From Nitrospira sp. (lineage in GTDB: Bacteria; Nitrospirota; Nitrospiria; Nitrospirales; Nitrospiraceae), in contig JACOEH010000026.1 of the NCBI GenBank assembly GCA_024998685.1, forward strand, positions 1 to 62,347: a stretch of 62,347 bases of DNA. The letters are read 5' to 3'. The position numbers were made by a program, and so were the translations under genes. Positions 8,903 through 17,013 of this stretch are shown in pieces (position 1 is the stretch's first letter; the number at the start of each line of letters is the position of its first letter). A model generated the notes under the pieces. The model was given only the letters and a program-made list of their open reading frames with translations, made no database searches and was not told the DNA's origin.

Positions 8903-10354
8903 ATGAGTCAACTCCATGTGCTGATTGTCGATGACGACCCTGCCGTGCGGGATGTTCTGCAAGAAGCCCTGATGCAGGAGGAGTATAACGTCTCCACTGC
9001 CGAGGACGGTGCGGCGGCAATCCAGGCGGTGAAGGAATCGGTGGTCCATATCGTGATCACGGATTTTCAGTTGCCCGATATCGATGGACTCGCGATCATC
9101 GATCGCCTGGCGAAATTCGACGCGAAAATCATTCCCATCATGATGACCGGATTCGGCACCATTGAAACAGCGGTTCGCGCCATGAAGTCCGGCGCATTCG
9201 ACTTCATTACCAAGCCGTTTGATCTTGAAGCCGTGGCCGTGGTGGTTCGGCGGGCGGCGGAGGTCCTTCGACTTCGGCAAGAAAATCACCTCTTGCGGAA
9301 GGCCGTACGCGATCAATATCGGTTGGAACAGATGATCGGTGCCAGCGAGCCGATCCGACATGTGATGGAGTTCGTCCAAAAAGTCGCCGACAGCGACAGC
9401 ACGGTCATGATTCAAGGCGAGAGCGGCACCGGCAAGGAGTTGGTGGCCCGCATGCTTCACTTCAATAGCCTCCGAAAGGATCGCCCGCTGGTCCCGGTGA
9501 ATTGCGGCGCCATCCCTGAGAATCTGCTGGAGTCGGAACTCTTCGGGCACGAAAAAGGCGCGTTCACAGGAGCCACGCACGCACGGATGGGACGCTTTGA
9601 ATTGGCAAACGGAGGGACCATCTTTCTCGATGAAATCGGCGAAATGAGTCTGCCGTTGCAAGTGAAGCTGTTACGGGTGTTGCAGGAACGGGAATTCGAA
9701 CGCGTCGGAGGAAATCGGACGATTCATGTGGATGTGCGTATCGTCACCGCGACGAATCAGGATTTGGAAACGCTGGTTGAGGAAAAGCGATTTCGCAAAG
9801 ATCTGTTCTATCGGCTCAACGTCATTCCCATCGTCATCCCTCCGCTACGAGAACGCCGAAGCGACATTCCGCTCCTGATCGATCATTTTCTGACTCGTTT
9901 CAATCAAACCAAGCACTCCGAGGTTTCAGGCCTTGCTGCCGACGCGCTCCGTCTGTTGACCGAATACGACTGGCCCGGCAACATTCGGGAGCTGGAGAAC
10001 ATGATCGAGCGGTTGGTCGTGCTCAAGAAGCACGGAGCCCTTTCCATCGAAGATCTCCCCGAAAAAATCTGTCGGAGGTCGTCCGGTACCGAACTCAAGG
10101 AACAGTTCATCCGGTTCAGTGAGGATGGTATCAATCTTTCCAGAGAGGTTGAGCAATACGAAAAACATCTCATCATGGAAGCCTTGCGCAAAGCCAACGG
10201 CGTCACCTCACGGGCGGCCCAACTGCTCCAACTGAACCGAACGACATTGGTTGAAAAACTCAAGCGTAGGGGGGTGGATCCGCGATCTCATTTGGAAACC
10301 CTTCCGCTGTGGCCGCGTCCCTCAAGTCAAAAGATTGACGACCTGTCGACCTAG
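8903..10354 (+). CDS. Sigma-54-dependent response regulator (NtrC type), flagellar
   Basis: 483 residues in the classic order. The receiver domain (about 4-115) has acidic residues D10/D11 and phospho-acceptor D54 in ITDFQLPD. The AAA+ domain (about 143-370) has Walker A GESGTGKE, the sigma-54 contact loop GAFTGA, Walker B TIFLDEIGE and the sensor motif WPGNIREL. A Fis-type helix-turn-helix follows at about 430-465 (NGVTSRAAQLLQLNRTTLVEKLKRR). It should activate sigma-54 RNA polymerase. It stands at the head of the flagellar locus with its own upstream region. It resembles FlrA/FleQ in position but keeps a complete receiver, so it may be a phosphorylated master regulator. No partner kinase is directly adjacent; the kinase two genes downstream is a candidate. 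Confidence 0.9.
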   Translation: MSQLHVLIVDDDPAVRDVLQEALMQEEYNVSTAEDGAAAIQAVKESVVHIVITDFQLPDIDGLAIIDRLAKFDAKIIPIMMTGFGTIETAVRAMKSGAFDFITKPFDLEAVAVVVRRAAEVLRLRQENHLLRKAVRDQYRLEQMIGASEPIRHVMEFVQKVADSDSTVMIQGESGTGKELVARMLHFNSLRKDRPLVPVNCGAIPENLLESELFGHEKGAFTGATHARMGRFELANGGTIFLDEIGEMSLPLQVKLLRVLQEREFERVGGNRTIHVDVRIVTATNQDLETLVEEKRFRKDLFYRLNVIPIVIPPLRERRSDIPLLIDHFLTRFNQTKHSEVSGLAADALRLLTEYDWPGNIRELENMIERLVVLKKHGALSIEDLPEKICRRSSGTELKEQFIRFSEDGINLSREVEQYEKHLIMEALRKANGVTSRAAQLLQLNRTTLVEKLKRRGVDPRSHLETLPLWPRPSSQKIDDLST

Positions 10355-10440
10355 TCGGCGCCATTCCTGACGCGATCCACAGAGCGGCGCGATTTCTTTA
10401 GATAACTCTCCTGATTTCCAGTGATTTTCCTACATGGATA

Positions 10441-10457
10441 CAGGCATGAGCTTTGCT
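10441..10457 (+). promoter_or_regulatory. Sigma-54 promoter for the TPR-kinase-regulator operon
   Basis: CAGGCATGAGCTTTGCT matches YTGGCACGRNNNTTGCW closely, with the invariant GG (10443-10444) and GC (10455-10456) separated by exactly ten bases. The predicted start point is near 10468, only a few bases before the annotated GTG. Confidence 0.7.
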
Positions 10458-10471
10458 GATGCCCTATCGCC

Positions 10472-12652
10472 GTGCATCAATGCCGCCTAGCATATTGTCC
10501 ATTTCTATTCTCGATTGCCGCCTGGATGTTGCTCCCCTCCGCGGCCATCGGGGAGGTCCCCCCGTCTCCTTCCCCTAAGATCCCGATCGCCGCAGCAACC
10601 GAACGAGCAACCTCGATGCGGAATCCGATGCCGGTTGAACGCCCCGTGCAATCTCTGCCGGATGACGGCCCTCGCCAGGAAGGCCAATCTTCGGGGATTG
10701 ACGCACTGGTTTGGCAAGAAGGCCGGTCCGCGTACAGGAAGAACGCATGGTCGGAGGCGCAACGCTTCTTTGAAAAAATCGTAAAGGAATATCCTGAAAG
10801 TCCGTTCGTCCCATCGGCGAGAGCCTTTCTGGTCGAGCTGCTGTTGCATGATGATGCCTCGGGGCAATCCCGATCCGACGCGATCGTGGAGTACAAAAAA
10901 CTCCTGCGGGACCATCCACAATCGGCAAACGCCCGAAGAGCAGAGTGGCGGATCGCGGATTTATATTTCGAACAAAGCGCGTTCCAAGAGGCACAAGCGT
11001 TTTACGAGCAAGCCATGGCCCATTCCGTCAATGTTCCGTTCGATAGCAATCGGGCTTTGCTGGGTCTTGGTTATACGTTCATGGCCATGGGGAAATGGAA
11101 CGATGCCGAGCATGCGTTTGCCGACGCGCGAAAGCAAAGCGACGACGAGTCGTCCCTTCAAGGATCGACATTGGGATTGGCCCATGCGCTGTTCAGAGAA
11201 CAACGATTTTCCGAAGCGCAGCCGATCTTCGACATCGGTTATCGACGGTGGCCGCATCTCCTGAGAGGCGATCCCTTGTCTCTTCAGCGGTATGCCGTCA
11301 CGCAAATGAAACTGCAGCATGAGGCTTCCGCTCGAGAACTCATGCTGGTCTTTTATAATCTCTATCCCCGCCATGAATATGCGCCGACGGCTTTGCTGCA
11401 TGTAGCCGAAGGGTTGCGGGCGAGGGCCAAACAGCCGCTCGCGGAGTTCGTCTATGCGCTGATTCCCTCGCTCTATCCGGACAGCGAGTGGGATGCGACG
11501 GCCACACTCCGGCTCGCTGCGCTGCGCGCGGAGAACATGTCGCCGGCCGGAAGCAATTCGCTCGGGCTCACGGTCAGCGCCATGATGCACAATGTGCCGG
11601 TTCCGGACCAGACCGACGCGTCCTACCGGTCGCTGCTCGAAAAGATTGCGACTCGAGAAGCCGGTAACCTGATGGGAAGTGAGGCTCTGTATTACATCGG
11701 CAACGGTTACGAACGTGCAAGCGACATGCATCGAGCGCTGCACACCTACAAGGAAATCACGCTTCAAGCCGCCGATAAAAACGATCCATGGGCCGTGAAA
11801 GCCTCAGAGCGTCTGTCGGCCATTCTGATACCGTGGATAGAGGCGGCGATCGCATCGCGAGACGATCTGACGGTCGTGAGTCTGTTTCACAGGCATGGGG
11901 CAATGGCCGAACAACACTATGCGCGGTCCCCTCTATTGCTTGACATCGCGGAATCTCATCGGCGCTTGGGATTCGCGCCGGAAGCCATACGGCTGCATCA
12001 ACAGGTCGTTAAATCGCACCGCGATTCAGCATTGCTCGAATCCGCTTTGATCGGCCTCGGAAAGATTTATCTTGATCAACGGGATCCTCAAGCCGCCAGA
12101 AAAGTGTTGGAGCGATGTCGGTTTCAGTTCCCTCTCGGAAAACACGATGGAGAGGTCGTGCATCTTCTGATAGATGCCATGCGGCAACAACGGGATCTCC
12201 AAGGGCTTCTCCATCTGTGCCGCACTTGGCTTTTGCGCCATCTCGTTCATCCTGAACGACCGGCCATGTATATCCAGTTGGCCAAGACGCTGGGCGAACT
12301 GGAGAAATTCGAAGAGTCTGCGCTGGCCTATGAAGAGGCGTTCAAAGTCGGCGCGCCGCAATCATCCGATACGCTCGTATCGTTTGCGGATACTTTGTCG
12401 CGATTGAATCGACATGAGCGGGCCATCGCGGCCTATCAATTAGTGTTGGAAAAGAAACCGAACGTGTCCCAGGCCGATTGGGCGCGTCTCCAAACCGCCC
12501 GACATTGGACGATGTTGAAACAATACGACCGCGCGACCGTCGCGCTGGCCGAGTTCGATGCCACGGATGATCCGATGCTGAATCGACTATCCTCGTCCCT
12601 GAAAACGAGTTTACGGACGGTGGATCGTTCGGGGAGACCGGAAGAGCTATGA
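10472..12652 (+). CDS. Exported TPR-repeat protein in the flagellar regulatory operon
   Basis: 726 residues with an N-terminal signal-like stretch (CPFLFSIAAWMLLPSAAIG) and then a Pro-rich linker. Many helical tetratricopeptide repeats run to the end, for example ARRAEWRIADLYFEQSAFQEAQAFYEQA, with the WxxxLGxxxYxxGxxxxAxxxF spacing. It is probably periplasmic and a protein-interaction scaffold; the substrate is unknown. The GTG at 10472 is very close to the predicted sigma-54 start point, so the message would be almost leaderless. The next in-frame ATG (10526) would lose the signal. Its stop overlaps the ATG of the kinase gene (ATGA), indicating translational coupling. Coupling to a flagellar kinase suggests a role in sensing assembly, which is inference. 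Confidence 0.75.
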   Translation: MHQCRLAYCPFLFSIAAWMLLPSAAIGEVPPSPSPKIPIAAATERATSMRNPMPVERPVQSLPDDGPRQEGQSSGIDALVWQEGRSAYRKNAWSEAQRFFEKIVKEYPESPFVPSARAFLVELLLHDDASGQSRSDAIVEYKKLLRDHPQSANARRAEWRIADLYFEQSAFQEAQAFYEQAMAHSVNVPFDSNRALLGLGYTFMAMGKWNDAEHAFADARKQSDDESSLQGSTLGLAHALFREQRFSEAQPIFDIGYRRWPHLLRGDPLSLQRYAVTQMKLQHEASARELMLVFYNLYPRHEYAPTALLHVAEGLRARAKQPLAEFVYALIPSLYPDSEWDATATLRLAALRAENMSPAGSNSLGLTVSAMMHNVPVPDQTDASYRSLLEKIATREAGNLMGSEALYYIGNGYERASDMHRALHTYKEITLQAADKNDPWAVKASERLSAILIPWIEAAIASRDDLTVVSLFHRHGAMAEQHYARSPLLLDIAESHRRLGFAPEAIRLHQQVVKSHRDSALLESALIGLGKIYLDQRDPQAARKVLERCRFQFPLGKHDGEVVHLLIDAMRQQRDLQGLLHLCRTWLLRHLVHPERPAMYIQLAKTLGELEKFEESALAYEEAFKVGAPQSSDTLVSFADTLSRLNRHERAIAAYQLVLEKKPNVSQADWARLQTARHWTMLKQYDRATVALAEFDATDDPMLNRLSSSLKTSLRTVDRSGRPEEL

Positions 12653-13950
12653 CGAATGCCGTGACCGGACATCCGGAGGAACGGGAGCTGTTGCACGCCG
12701 CGTTCAGAAGTTTTGATGAGGCCGCTCATACGCTGCAACAGTCATACGGCGCGCTCACGACACGCGTGGAGCAGATGGATCTGGAGTTGGCGAGGAGCAA
12801 CGAGGCCCTTCGTCGACAGCTCGGCGACAATGAGGCCATGCGTGTGCATCTGGATGGAGTTCTAGAGTCCTTATCCACCGGGGTGTTGGTGGTGGACGAT
12901 GGCGAGACGATCAGTCGCAGTAATCGAGCCGCTGAGACGTTGCTGGGCGCTACGGATGCGGAACTGCGGAACCGTCGTGCGACGGATGTCTTGGCGGATG
13001 CGGGCCTCGGCCTGTGTGATCGGCCGCAACGCATCGGACAGACCGTTCTCTCCATCAGCCGGGTTCCGCTCCGCAACGATTCCGGAGAGTGTTCCGGCCA
13101 CCTCATTCTGTTTCAGGACATCACGCGCATCTATCAGCTTGAAGAACAATTGCAACGCAAAGAACGGCTGGCGGCCATGGGAGAGTTGATCGGTCGGATC
13201 GCTCATGAAATCAGAAATCCCTTGGGCAGCGTGGAGCTGTTCGCATCCATGCTGCAGCGCGATCTCGCCGAGCATTCCTCCGCCAAGCGCTATGCTCGGC
13301 AGATCTCGCAGGCCGTCCAGTCGATGGATCGCTTGTTGGCGAATCTCTTGCTTTACACGCGGCCGGTCCGCATGGCCCGTGATTGGCATGTAGCCGAGCC
13401 GTTAATCGGGGAATCGATCAAGTTAGCCGCTCATGCGCTGACCAAGGTTCCGATTGACATCAGCGTGGATATCGGTCGGGAGGTGCATGCGATCTGGTGT
13501 CACGACGGCCAGCTGAAGCAAGTCCTCGTAAATTTGATCGTCAATGCGGTTCAGGCGATGCCGCATGGAGGTGTCTTGGCGATCAGTCTGTCTCAAGAAC
13601 CGAGGCAGGCACTCGGCATACCCGCTGTCCGGCTGACCGTACGCGACTCCGGCCTGGGCATCGACCCGGCACATCGCTCGCGCATATTCGATCCGTTTTT
13701 TACGACGAAGGACGAGGGAACCGGCCTCGGCCTGGCCATTGTGTATTCGATCGTCGAAGCGCACCAAGGACGGATCGATGTCGAAAGCACGGTCGGGCAA
13801 GGCACCGCATGCTCGATTATTCTCCCGCATCCTTCAATCGGCGAGGATCCCAATGAAGCGCAAGGCGGAATGCGGAGCGAACCTGGATCCAGCGACGCGC
13901 TCCCTATTGAGCATGAGGCGGTGATAGCGGAGGAATGGTCTCATGAATGA
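12649..13950 (+). CDS. flrB: PAS-type sensor histidine kinase, FlrB/FleS-like
   Basis: 433 residues with no transmembrane segment, so probably cytosolic. An N-terminal coiled region (about 20-70) precedes a PAS-like domain (about 70-160, GVLESLSTGVLVVDD...). Then come HisKA with phospho-acceptor H186 in GRIAHEIRNPLGS and an HATPase domain with N box (NLIVNAVQAMPHGG), G1 (RDSGLGID), F box (IFDPFFTTK) and G2 (GTGLGLAIV). It matches FlrB/FleS, which phosphorylates the FlrC/FleR-type activator encoded immediately downstream. Its start overlaps the TPR stop, and its end overlaps the next start by eight bases. Confidence 0.85.
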   Translation: MTNAVTGHPEERELLHAAFRSFDEAAHTLQQSYGALTTRVEQMDLELARSNEALRRQLGDNEAMRVHLDGVLESLSTGVLVVDDGETISRSNRAAETLLGATDAELRNRRATDVLADAGLGLCDRPQRIGQTVLSISRVPLRNDSGECSGHLILFQDITRIYQLEEQLQRKERLAAMGELIGRIAHEIRNPLGSVELFASMLQRDLAEHSSAKRYARQISQAVQSMDRLLANLLLYTRPVRMARDWHVAEPLIGESIKLAAHALTKVPIDISVDIGREVHAIWCHDGQLKQVLVNLIVNAVQAMPHGGVLAISLSQEPRQALGIPAVRLTVRDSGLGIDPAHRSRIFDPFFTTKDEGTGLGLAIVYSIVEAHQGRIDVESTVGQGTACSIILPHPSIGEDPNEAQGGMRSEPGSSDALPIEHEAVIAEEWSHE

Positions 13951-15358
13951 CCGCGAGAAGGGGAACCTTCTTTCTGAACATGATGACGAAAGCGAACGCA
14001 TCCTCATCGTCGATGACGACCCATCGATGCGAACCGCATTGATGGAGACGGTCAAGCGACTCGGCTACTCGGTGCAAGGCGCGGTCGATGGGATGGATGC
14101 CATCGACCGGCTTGCCCGCTTTCGTCCCTGGATGGTGCTGACCGATCTCCGGATGCCGCGTCTGAACGGTCTCGACTTGATCAAGGAAGTCAAGGCGCGC
14201 GCTCCCCAGGCCACGATCGTTCTCATGACGGCCTATGGAGCCATCGAAACCGCCGTCGAGGCCATGAAGTTGGGTGCCAGCGAGTATCTCTTGAAACCGT
14301 TTTCAATGGACGTGCTGGAACGGGTCATCGCGAATCTCAAATCGGGACGAGAAGAAGGGGCGGCCCCTGATCGCTCGCCCCATCCGACGGAAAACCGAGC
14401 CCTCTTAACTCAAGACCCAGGAATGATCCGTCTCATCAGTACCATCGAAGGAGTGGCGTCCAGCCAAGCCACCGTCCTGATTCAGGGGGAGAGCGGCACC
14501 GGAAAAGAACTGCTGGCCCGGTTCATCCATAACCGGAGCCCGCGGGCGCATCGGCCGTTCATCGCGGTCAATTGTGCGGCCCTGCCGGATGGGTTGCTCG
14601 AAAGCGAGCTCTTCGGCCACGAGCGCGGTGCATTCACCGGTGCGTTGATCAGAAAAATCGGCAAGTTTGAGATGGCTCATACCGGCACGCTGCTCCTGGA
14701 CGAAATCAGTGAAATGAATCTCACCCTTCAGGCAAAGTTGTTGCGCGTGCTACAGGAACGTGAGGTCGATCGGATCGGGGGGCGCGATCCCGTTTCAATT
14801 AATATTCGCGTGATCGCGACGACCAATCGGGCGCTCTATCGAGAAGTCGAACAAGGACGCTTTCGGGAGGATCTGTACTACCGTCTCAACGTCTTTCCGG
14901 TCACGGTTCCCCCCCTGCGGGAACGCACGATCGATATTCCCTTGCTTGCGCGGCATTTTGTAGGCCAGTCGGCCATGAGAAACGGTCTGACGCAACCCAC
15001 CCTGTCGGAAAGCGCGAGCGCTCACTTGCAACGGTTGACATGGAAAGGAAACGTCCGTGAGTTGGAGAACGTCATGGAACGAGCGGTGTTGCTGGCGGGA
15101 CATGGCCCGATTCTTCCCGAACACTGTCCACCTGAACAGAGCGGAGAAACGCCGGTCCTACCTGGTCCTCCGCAACAGCAGGCCAATGGATCGCTGTGGG
15201 AAATGGAGAGAGAGCTGATTTTTAAGACGTTGGCGCGAGTGAAGGACAATCGGACGCACGCGGCGAAGGAGCTCGGCATCAGCATTCGTACGTTACGAAA
15301 TAAACTGCGAGAGTATCGAGAGGGTGAAGGATCCTGTTCGATCTCCGCGCCATCCTAG
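13943..15358 (+). CDS. flrC: Sigma-54-dependent response regulator, FlrC/FleR/FlbD-like
   Basis: 471 residues. The receiver (about 18-130) has the acidic cluster D24-D26 and phospho-acceptor D68 in LTDLRMPR. The AAA+ domain has GESGTGKE, GAFTGA, TLLLDEISE and the arginine-rich region GNVRELENVMERAV. A C-terminal Fis-type helix-turn-helix ends in ELGISIRTLRNKLREY. It is the expected target of the upstream kinase and should switch on sigma-54 promoters of middle flagellar genes, such as the one before flgB 130 bases downstream. The ATG at 13943 overlaps the end of the kinase gene. Confidence 0.9.
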   Translation: MNDREKGNLLSEHDDESERILIVDDDPSMRTALMETVKRLGYSVQGAVDGMDAIDRLARFRPWMVLTDLRMPRLNGLDLIKEVKARAPQATIVLMTAYGAIETAVEAMKLGASEYLLKPFSMDVLERVIANLKSGREEGAAPDRSPHPTENRALLTQDPGMIRLISTIEGVASSQATVLIQGESGTGKELLARFIHNRSPRAHRPFIAVNCAALPDGLLESELFGHERGAFTGALIRKIGKFEMAHTGTLLLDEISEMNLTLQAKLLRVLQEREVDRIGGRDPVSINIRVIATTNRALYREVEQGRFREDLYYRLNVFPVTVPPLRERTIDIPLLARHFVGQSAMRNGLTQPTLSESASAHLQRLTWKGNVRELENVMERAVLLAGHGPILPEHCPPEQSGETPVLPGPPQQQANGSLWEMERELIFKTLARVKDNRTHAAKELGISIRTLRNKLREYREGEGSCSISAPS

Positions 15359-15490
15359 ACAAGGCAAGAATGACCGAGCGGTATTTTTTGCCCGGTCTGA
15401 TCGTCAGGCGATGAGGCCAGATTGCAGGTCGAGGCGAAAGAGAAGGATACGTGTCAAACACGATGGGTTCTGTCTGCCGCAACGTATGTA

Positions 15491-15507
15491 CAGGCATCGA
15501 GGTTGCA
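15491..15507 (+). promoter_or_regulatory. Sigma-54 promoter upstream of flgB
   Basis: CAGGCATCGAGGTTGCA has the invariant GG (15493-15494) and GC (15505-15506) ten bases apart and shares the -24 block CAGGCAT with the site at 10441. The expected start point near 15518 leaves about a 40-base leader before flgB. Confidence 0.75.
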
Positions 15508-15557
15508 TGATCAAGGAAAGTGCCCCCATGTAGCGCGATGAGAAAAGGAACAAATCC

Positions 15558-15968
15558 ATGACGATCTTTGACAGGACCATGCGGCTGTTGGAACGGACCC
15601 TCGACCTTCGCAGCGCGCGGCAACGCGTGATCGCCTCGAACTTGGCCAACGAAGAAACGCCGGGTTATCGCGCGTCGGAGTTGACCTTTATGGACCAATT
15701 GCAGTCGGCCCGCAAGGGACGTCTGCCGATCGTCATGGCTGCGACCCAGTCCGGACACTTCGGCGCTCACGGACGACAGGGCATTCAGGCAGTCACGGGA
15801 AAACTCAGTGAAGTCCCGGCCGGAGACCTCCCGCTGGACGCCAATTCCGTCAATCTTGAGTTGGAGATGGCCAAATTATCCGAGAACGCCATGCAGTACA
15901 ACGCGGCTGCCACGATACTGGCCAAGAGATTTACCAGCTTACTGAGTGCGATACGAGATGCGCGATAG
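15558..15968 (+). CDS. flgB: Flagellar proximal rod protein FlgB
   Basis: 136 residues, the usual size. The N-terminal helix and the motif RVIASNLANEETPGYRA are the conserved rod/hook start (ASNLANxxTPGY). The C terminus (ANSVNLELEMAKLSENAMQYNAAATIL) is the conserved partner helix. FlgB is exported by the flagellar type III apparatus and joins FlgC, FlgF and FlgG in the rod, directly above the MS ring. First gene of flgB-flgC-fliE-fliF-fliG-fliH-fliI-fliJ, driven by the sigma-54 site at 15491. Confidence 0.95.
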   Translation: MTIFDRTMRLLERTLDLRSARQRVIASNLANEETPGYRASELTFMDQLQSARKGRLPIVMAATQSGHFGAHGRQGIQAVTGKLSEVPAGDLPLDANSVNLELEMAKLSENAMQYNAAATILAKRFTSLLSAIRDAR

Positions 15969-15981
15969 AAAATCAGATCAA

Positions 15982-16051
15982 GGCTAAGGTCAAAGCTGAG
16001 CGACGCCCGTTCATGCCGGTCTACATCTTAACCTCAGCCTCAACCTTAACC
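15982..16051 (+). repeat. Inverted repeat/hairpin between flgB and flgC
   Basis: The arms GGCTAAGGT-caaa-GCTGAG (15982-16000) and CTCAGC-ctca-ACCTTAACC (16033-16051) can pair into a stem of about 15 bp with a small internal loop. It lies in the only sizeable gap inside the flgB-fliE cluster and ends about 20 bases before flgC. It has no U-run, so it is unlikely to be a simple terminator. It may stabilise or process the message, or be a repeat remnant. Confidence 0.5.
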
Positions 16052-16071
16052 TGCTTTCACGGAGGTGTTCC

Positions 16072-16521
16072 ATGGAAATGTCCGACAGTATGGCCGTATC
16101 GGTTTCCGGATTGGATGCCCAACGTCGACGACTCAATGTCATCGCCAGCAATCTTGCGAATGCTCAATCGACCAGAACGCCGACCGGTGGTCCGTATAAA
16201 CGGCGGGATGTCGTGTTTCGTTCGACGGCGGTGCCCAACGCATTTCAGCGGGCTTTTCGCCAAGTCGCCGTCGGGCCTTCGTCGCACGCGCTTGAAGGCG
16301 TCTCCGTCTCGCGTGTTGTGGAGGATCACAAACCCGGGCAGCTCATGTATGACCCCCATCATCCGGATGCCGATTCCAAAGGGTTCGTACGTCTCCCCAA
16401 TGTGAGCGTCATGGAAGAAATGGTGAACATGATCGGCGCGTCGCGCGCATACGAAGCCAATGTCCAGGCGATCAATGCGACACGCGCGATGTGGAACAAA
16501 GCGCTCGAGATCGGGAGGTAA
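16072..16521 (+). CDS. flgC: Flagellar proximal rod protein FlgC
   Basis: 149 residues. The N terminus has the rod motif RLNVIASNLANAQSTRT, the middle has GGPYKRRDVVF, and the C terminus NVSVMEEMVNMIGASRAYEANVQAINA is diagnostic of FlgC. It is preceded by CACGGAGG at good spacing. It is an axial rod subunit exported by the flagellar secretion apparatus. Its stop lies just before fliE. Confidence 0.95.
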   Translation: MEMSDSMAVSVSGLDAQRRRLNVIASNLANAQSTRTPTGGPYKRRDVVFRSTAVPNAFQRAFRQVAVGPSSHALEGVSVSRVVEDHKPGQLMYDPHHPDADSKGFVRLPNVSVMEEMVNMIGASRAYEANVQAINATRAMWNKALEIGR

Positions 16522-16523
16522 TG

Positions 16524-16826
16524 ATGAGTCAGATTTACGGTCCGACATCCGGTATCGCTCCCATTCCCGATGTGGTGCCGGCCGGGCCGGCAGGAACGGC
16601 CGGCACCTCCGGATTCTTGGATTCTCTCAAATCCGCGATCGGAAAGGTCAACGACACGCAGCTGGAAGCCGGCCGAGCGGTGGAGGCCCTCACGGCAGGT
16701 GAAACGCAGGACCTGCATCGTACGATGGTCGCGCTGCAGCAGGCAGACGTGTCTTTTCAATTGATGATGCAAATCAGGAACAAGCTGGTTACGGCTTATG
16801 AAGAGATTCAACGGATGCAGGTGTAA
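16524..16826 (+). CDS. fliE: MS-ring/rod junction protein FliE
   Basis: 100 residues. Two ATGs occur in tandem (16521 and 16524); the second has better spacing from GGAGG (16514-16518). The C-terminal two thirds (FLDSLKSAIGKVNDTQLEAG, LHRTMVALQQADVSFQLMMQIRNKLVTAYEEIQRM) is the typical FliE helical hairpin. FliE connects the FliF ring to the rod and is needed before rod export. The next base after its TAA stop is the first base of a hairpin repeat (16827). Confidence 0.95.
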   Translation: MSQIYGPTSGIAPIPDVVPAGPAGTAGTSGFLDSLKSAIGKVNDTQLEAGRAVEALTAGETQDLHRTMVALQQADVSFQLMMQIRNKLVTAYEEIQRMQV

Positions 16827-16947
16827 CAGGATGCTGAAAAAGCCAGCCAGCGGCGTTCTCGCGTCGCTCAGAGGCTCAACGTACCGAAGCGTACGCCTCG
16901 CTCTTCGCTCGCTGCGGCCTTGCTGGACAGCCTTTTTGAGCATCCTG
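16827..16947 (-). mobile_element. MITE-like hairpin repeat, copy 1
   Basis: A 121-bp element with near-perfect terminal inverted repeats (CAGGATGCTGAAAAAG and the complement of CAGGATGCTCAAAAAG). It begins at the base after the fliE stop codon and is inverted relative to the copies at 34956 and 41094. Internally it has a short stem CGTAC/GTACG. It has no coding capacity. It probably also forms a strong RNA hairpin between fliE and fliF. Confidence 0.75.
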
Positions 16948-17013
16948 AAGTTATTCTGGCGTCAGTACCTCAGCCTGCTAATCGGTCGTGCGCGATGAAG
17001 AGGAGCGGCTAGC

